10,962 nt of DNA, taken from positions 1 through 10,962 of the forward strand of contig JAEZDX010000530.1 of assembly GCA_023417975.1 (NCBI GenBank), given 5' to 3'. Of the stretch, positions 6,762-10,962 are shown one piece after another. Each line of letters opens with the position of its first letter. Positions within the stretch are counted from its first letter, which is position 1. The translations under genes were made by a program, and so were the position numbers. Source of the DNA: Bacillota bacterium (GTDB lineage: Bacteria; Bacillota; Clostridia; Clostridiales; Clostridiaceae). Under the pieces are notes generated by a model that was not told where the DNA came from, searched no databases, and saw nothing but the letters and a program-made list of their open reading frames with translations.

Positions 6762-6837
6762 ATACTCATCACCTCATTATTTCCTATGCAGCTAAATTGA
6801 ACATTATAACTATTCTACAAAAATTTCTATAATGTAA

Positions 6838-6880
6838 ACTTAAAAGGACAGACTGCTTGAATAAGCTTCAATCTGCCCTT
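6838..6880 (-). terminator. Terminator after mntH
   Basis: On the minus strand AAGGGCAGA (6880-6872) pairs with TCTGTCCTT (6852-6844) with one G-T wobble, and inside it TTGAA pairs with TTCAA. The hairpin is followed by TTTTAAGTTT. It begins 18 bases after the mntH stop codon. Confidence 0.8.
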
Positions 6881-6897
6881 AAATTTAATAACTATGC

Positions 6898-8169
6898 CTA
6901 AACACTGCCAGTAAAAGTTAAATAAAGTAGCACTGCATTTAGTCCTATTATAATAACTGTGATCATTATTCCCAATACTTTTACCCAATGCTTGTTTACG
7001 AAATCACCCATAAGTTCATTTTTAGAAGTAATTATCAGCATGGGAATGATGGCTGCAGGCAGTGCAAAACTAAGACAAACCTGACTTAAAACCAGTGCCT
7101 GCATAGGATTCACTCCTACCAATATTATTGCCAATGCAGGAGCCATTGTTATGAACCTTCTTATACCGGGTGAAAGTTTTATATCCACAAATCCATCCAT
7201 GACTGTTTCCCCAGCCATAGCCCCTACAGTAGATGAAGAAAAACCTGAGGCTAGCAGTGCTATTCCGAAGGCACCGCTGGATAACGCTCCCAGCAACGGC
7301 TCCAAGGAACGATGAGCTTGTTCTATTGAATCAACGATCAAGCCCTGCTTATTAAATACAGCCGCTGATACTACTAACATAGCTGCATTCACAATAAATG
7401 CTATATTCATAGCCACAATTACATCTATCTTTTCCATCTTTAAGTGGAGCTTTTTCTGTTCAGTAGTAAGCTTACAGTTTCTGTGCTGCACTAATTGAGA
7501 ATGAAGATATATTACATGGGGCATAACAGTAGCTCCCAGCATACCAACAGCTATCAATACTGCCTGACTATTGGGAAGCGAAGGTATTAATGTATGAATC
7601 CCTACATTTGACCAATCAGGCTTAGCAAGAAATAATTCAATTGTATATGCAGCACATATCACTGCTACAAAAAATGTTATTATTATCTCTACTATACGCT
7701 GTCCAAATCTTTGAAGATAAGTGAGAATCATTGTTATAATCCCTGTAAGAAATCCTGCAATTGTCAGCGGTATTCCAAAAAGGAGATAGAGTCCTAATGC
7801 TCCTCCTAAAAACTCTGCCATGGTGGTAGCCATAGCGGCTAGTTCAGCTATGACCCAAAAAAATCCGTTTACTTTTCTTGTGAAAACCTTTCTGCACATT
7901 TGCGGTAAATTCTCTCCCGTAGCGATTCCCAGCTTAGCTGACATTATCTGCAGAAAAATAGCCATAAGGTTACTCCAAAGTACAACCCAAAGAAGATTAT
8001 AATTAAATATTGACCCTCCAGTAATATTTGTTGCAAAATTACCCGGGTCTATATACGCCACACTCACAATAAATGCTGGACCTAAAAATTTTAAACACCG
8101 CTTAATTGCAGCAGTTATATTTGAATTTTTATTTATGCTCCTTACTTTTAGTTCTATTTCTGCACTCAC
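6898..8169 (-). CDS. mntH: NRAMP-family Mn2+/Fe2+ proton-coupled importer
   Basis: A 423-residue inner-membrane protein of about 11 helices that imports divalent metal, mainly Mn2+, with protons. The key NRAMP motifs are present: DPGNF in helix 1 (Asp41 and Asn44) and GATVMPHVIYLHS in helix 6 (Ala213 and Met216), which together form the metal site. Its regulator gene mntR diverges from it. The start is uncertain. GTG at 8169 is chosen because AAAGGTG (8178-8184) lies 8 bases upstream. An in-frame TTG at 8217, which would add 16 residues, has no ribosome binding site before it. NRAMP membership is certain; manganese rather than iron preference is inferred from the paired MntR. Confidence 0.93.
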   Translation of the reverse strand: MSAEIELKVRSINKNSNITAAIKRCLKFLGPAFIVSVAYIDPGNFATNITGGSIFNYNLLWVVLWSNLMAIFLQIMSAKLGIATGENLPQMCRKVFTRKVNGFFWVIAELAAMATTMAEFLGGALGLYLLFGIPLTIAGFLTGIITMILTYLQRFGQRIVEIIITFFVAVICAAYTIELFLAKPDWSNVGIHTLIPSLPNSQAVLIAVGMLGATVMPHVIYLHSQLVQHRNCKLTTEQKKLHLKMEKIDVIVAMNIAFIVNAAMLVVSAAVFNKQGLIVDSIEQAHRSLEPLLGALSSGAFGIALLASGFSSSTVGAMAGETVMDGFVDIKLSPGIRRFITMAPALAIILVGVNPMQALVLSQVCLSFALPAAIIPMLIITSKNELMGDFVNKHWVKVLGIMITVIIIGLNAVLLYLTFTGSV

Positions 8170-8247
8170 AGTTAACACACCTTTCCATCCTATATCTTTA
8201 GCAATTGCGTTTTCCAAGAGAGCACTTGTTATTAAAGACTAAGCTTT

Positions 8248-8261
8248 TTAGCCGAACCTAA
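8248..8261. promoter_or_regulatory. Candidate MntR operator in front of mntH
   Basis: TTAG-CCGAAC-CTAA is an inverted repeat with 4-base arms and a 6-base centre. It resembles the TTAGG...CCTAA half-sites known for DtxR/MntR-family regulators. It lies just downstream of a TATATT box for mntH on the minus strand (8277-8272), around the expected start near 8265, so binding would block mntH transcription. The arms are short, so this remains a candidate. Confidence 0.5.
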
Positions 8262-8271
8262 CTTCTGCCCT

Positions 8272-8277
8272 AATATA
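8272..8277 (-). promoter_or_regulatory. Possible -10 box of mntH
   Basis: TATATT on the minus strand matches the -10 consensus at 5 of 6 positions and is placed just before the candidate operator. The sequence 17 bases upstream is only a T run, so the -35 box is weak and the promoter may depend on context. Confidence 0.35.
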
Positions 8278-8336
8278 ATTTATGTAGCTTGTGGAAAAAA
8301 TGTTACACTGAAGTAATTTCTCAATGCTACTCTGCA

Positions 8337-8342
8337 TATAAT
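8337..8342 (+). promoter_or_regulatory. Possible -10 box of mntR
   Basis: A perfect TATAAT lies 50 bases before the mntR start codon. No good -35 box is found at 16-18 bases upstream. An extended -10-like TGTTACACT at 8301-8309 is an alternative. Confidence 0.4.
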
Positions 8343-8391
8343 CTAATAGGGCTTTTATTACTTCAAATAACTCTTAAAAGAGGGTGTTTAT

Positions 8392-8883
8392 ATGAGCAGC
8401 AATGATTTTTTTACCTTTAGTGAATACATGAAAAAAGATGATAATCTATTAACTGCTTCCATGGAAGATTACTTGGAAATGATCTATAGGCTGTCCTCCG
8501 AAACAGGCTTTACAAGAATTCATGATCTTTCCAGTTCATTAAATGTTCAGCCTCCTTCGGCTACCAAAATGGTACAGAGGCTTGCAGCAAAAAACCTGTT
8601 AAAGTATGAGAAATATGGCGTAATAATGCTGGAAGAAGAAGGTAAGGTAATAGGTGCCTCTCTATTGAAGCGTCATAAAGCTATTGAGAATCTTTTAAGG
8701 ATGCTTGGTGTAGAAGATTCGGAAATTCTTGAAGAAACTGAAAAGATTGAACATACTATCCATGAAGAAACACTTAATTGTTTTGAAACCTTTCTATGCT
8801 TTATTAATGAAAACCCTGATATTCACATTAAATTAAAGCAGTATATTTTATCAAAGAATTCCAGGACTCGTAACGAATACTAA
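8392..8883 (+). CDS. mntR: Manganese-responsive transcriptional regulator of the DtxR/MntR family
   Basis: A 163-residue cytosolic protein. A winged-helix DNA-binding domain (about 20-90) opens with LTASMEDYLEMIYRL and includes the recognition-helix region PPSATKMVQRL (54-64); a helical dimerisation and metal-binding domain follows. All six metal ligands of Bacillus MntR have counterparts: Asp26, Glu29, His95, Glu117, Glu120 and His121. The Asp in the first motif, where DtxR has Met, supports Mn2+ rather than Fe2+ sensing. It has about 18 extra N-terminal residues compared with Bacillus MntR; the start is supported by AAAGAGGGTG (8377-8386). There is no C-terminal SH3-like domain, as expected for MntR. 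It diverges from mntH, which it probably represses when Mn2+ is ample. A terminator follows. Confidence 0.93.
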   Translation: MSSNDFFTFSEYMKKDDNLLTASMEDYLEMIYRLSSETGFTRIHDLSSSLNVQPPSATKMVQRLAAKNLLKYEKYGVIMLEEEGKVIGASLLKRHKAIENLLRMLGVEDSEILEETEKIEHTIHEETLNCFETFLCFINENPDIHIKLKQYILSKNSRTRNEY

Positions 8884-8910
8884 ATTTAATATATCCTTTG
8901 CTTAATCAAA

Positions 8911-8945
8911 GCACATATCATATTAAGATGGTATGTGTCTTTTTT
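8911..8945 (+). terminator. Terminator after mntR
   Basis: CACATATCAT (8912-8921) pairs with ATGGTATGTG (8928-8937) with one T-G wobble, around a 6-base loop. TCTTTTTT follows (8938-8945). Confidence 0.85.
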
Positions 8946-9207
8946 ATTGCTATAATCGTTTACATTCACGATAATACTGCATTATTATGTATTTTAGCCA
9001 ATATAAGGCGATTCTTGTATTAAAACTAAGATAACTTAAAATAAACGGTGTCTATGTACGTATTTTATCATGCATAAAACCATTTTAGTTTTTTTCCTTA
9101 TTTGCATATATTATTATAAAGTAATACTATAAAGGAAGGTGTGGATATATTTGTCACACTTGGGTATTTATATGAATCATATTCAAAAAATGCAAGGGGG
9201 GATAAAA
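8946..9207 (+). other. Non-coding leader region upstream of the EchA-like gene
   Basis: No convincing gene is seen in this 262-base AT-rich stretch. It contains an imperfect inverted repeat around ATCGT/ACGAT (8951-8976, one mismatch) and TAATA/TATTA (8972-8987). A weak promoter-like pair, TTGCAT (9102-9107) and TACTAT (9125-9130), has a 17-base spacer. Downstream lie two successive ribosome-binding-like sites, GGAAGGTG (9134-9141) and AAGGGGGG (9194-9201). I looked for a Rex-type TTGTTAA/TTAACAA site, as expected for redox-controlled hydrogenase genes, and did not find one. Confidence 0.5.
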
Positions 9208-10962
9208 TTGACGTCTTTGGTTTACCTACTAGTGCTGGTACCAATCTTTTTCGGATTAGTCTTTTTATTCACTAATGAAAAGGTTTATAAACCTCTTTCC
9301 TACTGTTTGACTATCATCTGTATAGGCTTATCGGTTGTGATATTGGTTAATGGGCCTCAAAAACTCGAGATTACAGGTTCTGCATTTAATATTGCCGAAA
9401 CTGTAATAATTGTCTTAGAATGTGCTATGGCTGCCTTCTTTATTTTTATGAGCATCAAGCATAAACGAATAAAGGTATTGCTGTTAAGCATTGTTCAAGC
9501 CAGTCTTCTCATCTATACTATTATATTTGGTGCAAAGGAATCGGAAGCAGTTATCAATATTGATAGACTATCCATTGTGATGCTTCTTGTTATCAATATT
9601 GTTGGTAACTTAATCGTTGTCTTTGCAAACGGATATATGAGTATCTACGAGCATCACAAGCACTTGAAGAGCAGGCAAAGAATCTTCTTCTTCATAGTTG
9701 CAGAATTTCTCGGTGCTATGAATGCACTTGTTATGTGCGACGGACTTGGGTGGATGCTTTTCTTTTGGGAAGTAACGACCTTGAGCTCCTTTATACTCAT
9801 ATCCTATAATCAGGATGAAGAAGCCTATAATAGCGGCTTCAGAGCTTTAGGACTCAATCTTATCGGAGGAATAGCTTTTGCCATAGGTAACATTCTTCTG
9901 AGTAAGGTGATGGATATTACTACACTATCGCAAATACAGGAAAAAGGTACTGCTTCCGGCATATACCTTATAGCTATTTTCCTAATATGTGTTGCATGCT
10001 TTGCAAAAAGTGCCCAGTTTCCGTTTCAAAGCTGGCTTTTAGGCGCTATGGTAGCTCCAACCCCGGTTTCGGCACTTTTGCACTCGAGTACAATGGTAAA
10101 AGCCGGTGTATTTCTGATTATTAAATTATCACCTGCATATGCAGGTACATGGCTTGGAACAAGCATTGCCCTATATGGAGGTTTCTGCTTCCTATTATGC
10201 TCAGCCATTGCCATTTCACAAAATAATGCAAAGAGAGTTCTTGCTTATTCAACTATTGCAAACCTCGGTTTAATAATAAGCTGTGCCGGAATGGGTAGCG
10301 CTGTAGGCGTATCTGCAGCGATTATACTGATTATATTCCATGCAATTTCAAAGGCACTGTTATTCCTTGCAACAGGACAGACTGAACATACAATTAACAG
10401 CAGAAATATTGATGATATGATTGGCTTGATTAAAACAGCCCCAGGTCTTACCATAATTATGGTCTTCGGTATATTATCGATGATACTGCCTCCCTTTGGA
10501 GTTTTAATAACGAAATGGCTTTCCATAGAAGCCTCGGCAACCAATCCTATTCTTGTAATATTCCTAGCTTTTGGAAGTGCTTTTACAAATATTTATTACA
10601 TAAGATGGATATGTGCTCTTTTAGCTGCACCAAACAAAAATATAAAGCTATCCAAAAATGTTGATAAAAATGTATATGTCCCACTACAGATCTTGTGCAT
10701 TTTAGCCCTTATCACCAGCGTAAGCATCGCACCTATTTACAATCACCTTGTAAATCCTGAAACGGGGGCTTTACTTAATATTGCTTCTGTTCTTAAAGTT
10801 ACAGGGGAAAAGGTTATCTTTGACGCAGGAACCTTTAATAACACCTTGATTTTAGTTTCTTTGGTTATTATTGCATTAGTATATATAGTTCTAAGAAAGG
10901 TCTTAACTACCAGGGCCAAAGTTAAAGGTGTATACATGTGCGGAGAAAAGAACTCTGTGGAG
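9208..10962 (+). CDS. Proton-translocating membrane subunit, NuoL/HyfB/EchA-like, C-terminus cut by window edge
   Basis: The frame stays open to the right edge: 585 residues of a highly hydrophobic protein with about 14 membrane segments. The proton antiporter-like core (Proton_antipo_M) is clear: LFFWEVTTLSSF with Glu188 in helix 5, PFQSWLLGAM, APTPVSALLHSSTMVKAG with His292 and Lys298 in helix 7, HAISKALLFL with Lys382, and ITKW with Lys436 in helix 12. These charged residues form the proton path in complex I and group 4 hydrogenases. In clostridia such a subunit commonly heads an Ech-type [NiFe] hydrogenase operon that couples ferredoxin oxidation to H+ or Na+ pumping. The other subunits lie outside the window, so an Mrp- or Hyf-type complex is not excluded. 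The TTG at 9208 is preferred because AAGGGGGG lies 6 bases upstream; in-frame starts also exist at 9151, 9172 and 9190. Confidence 0.85.
   Translation, partial: MTSLVYLLVLVPIFFGLVFLFTNEKVYKPLSYCLTIICIGLSVVILVNGPQKLEITGSAFNIAETVIIVLECAMAAFFIFMSIKHKRIKVLLLSIVQASLLIYTIIFGAKESEAVINIDRLSIVMLLVINIVGNLIVVFANGYMSIYEHHKHLKSRQRIFFFIVAEFLGAMNALVMCDGLGWMLFFWEVTTLSSFILISYNQDEEAYNSGFRALGLNLIGGIAFAIGNILLSKVMDITTLSQIQEKGTASGIYLIAIFLICVACFAKSAQFPFQSWLLGAMVAPTPVSALLHSSTMVKAGVFLIIKLSPAYAGTWLGTSIALYGGFCFLLCSAIAISQNNAKRVLAYSTIANLGLIISCAGMGSAVGVSAAIILIIFHAISKALLFLATGQTEHTINSRNIDDMIGLIKTAPGLTIIMVFGILSMILPPFGVLITKWLSIEASATNPILVIFLAFGSAFTNIYYIRWICALLAAPNKNIKLSKNVDKNVYVPLQILCILALITSVSIAPIYNHLVNPETGALLNIASVLKVTGEKVIFDAGTFNNTLILVSLVIIALVYIVLRKVLTTRAKVKGVYMCGEKNSVE

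Noticed and set aside
8951..8987. AT-rich inverted repeats considered as Fur or PerR boxes
   Set aside because: Spacing and sequence do not match the 7-1-7 pattern of these regulators.
10026..10937. Minus-strand open frames inside the EchA-like gene
   Set aside because: They lie opposite a strongly conserved membrane-protein frame, lack ribosome binding sites, and are shadows of it.

Overview
The window comes from a low-GC Gram-positive anaerobe, most likely a member of the Clostridia. The signs are AT-rich intergenic DNA, strong AGGAGG-type ribosome binding sites, several TTG or GTG starts, U-tract hairpin terminators, a MntR-type manganese regulator, DUF881 proteins, and the start of an Ech/Hyf-like proton-pumping gene. 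This placement is inferred from gene content; no ribosomal RNA or other definitive marker is present.

Layout, left to right. Positions 1-819 (-) hold the N-terminal 273 residues of a major facilitator transporter that runs off the left edge. From a divergent region with a good TTGACA promoter, an HD-domain hydrolase (995-1573, +) and an exported Mn-type superoxide dismutase (1640-2329, +) follow and end at a clear terminator. Converging on them is a TVP38/VTT membrane protein (2397-3053, -). Next come a YIP1-family membrane protein (3295-3996, -) and, divergent from it, a tandem pair of DUF881 proteins (4268-4990 and 5009-5740, +) that share a bidirectional terminator with a converging thymidine kinase-like gene (5813-6403, -). 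A small helical protein (6537-6761, -) lies upstream of that.

Positions 6898-8883 form a divergent metal-homeostasis pair: an NRAMP Mn2+ importer (mntH, -) and its probable regulator MntR (+), with an operator-like repeat between them. The last 1755 bases are a partial gene for a large NuoL/HyfB/EchA-like proton-translocating membrane subunit (9208 to the right edge, +). It is probably the first gene of an Ech-type hydrogenase or related complex.

How the parts relate. MntH/MntR control manganese supply, and the exported SOD uses the residue pattern of Mn enzymes, so the two fit a manganese and oxygen-defence theme, although they are 4.5 kb apart and not in one operon. I see no mobile element, CRISPR array, RNA gene or obvious defence cassette. 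The strongest oddity is the thymidine kinase homologue, whose Walker A loop has Glu in place of the Gly before the catalytic Lys. Most of the rest is recognisable housekeeping or membrane biology, and I do not claim a new system.
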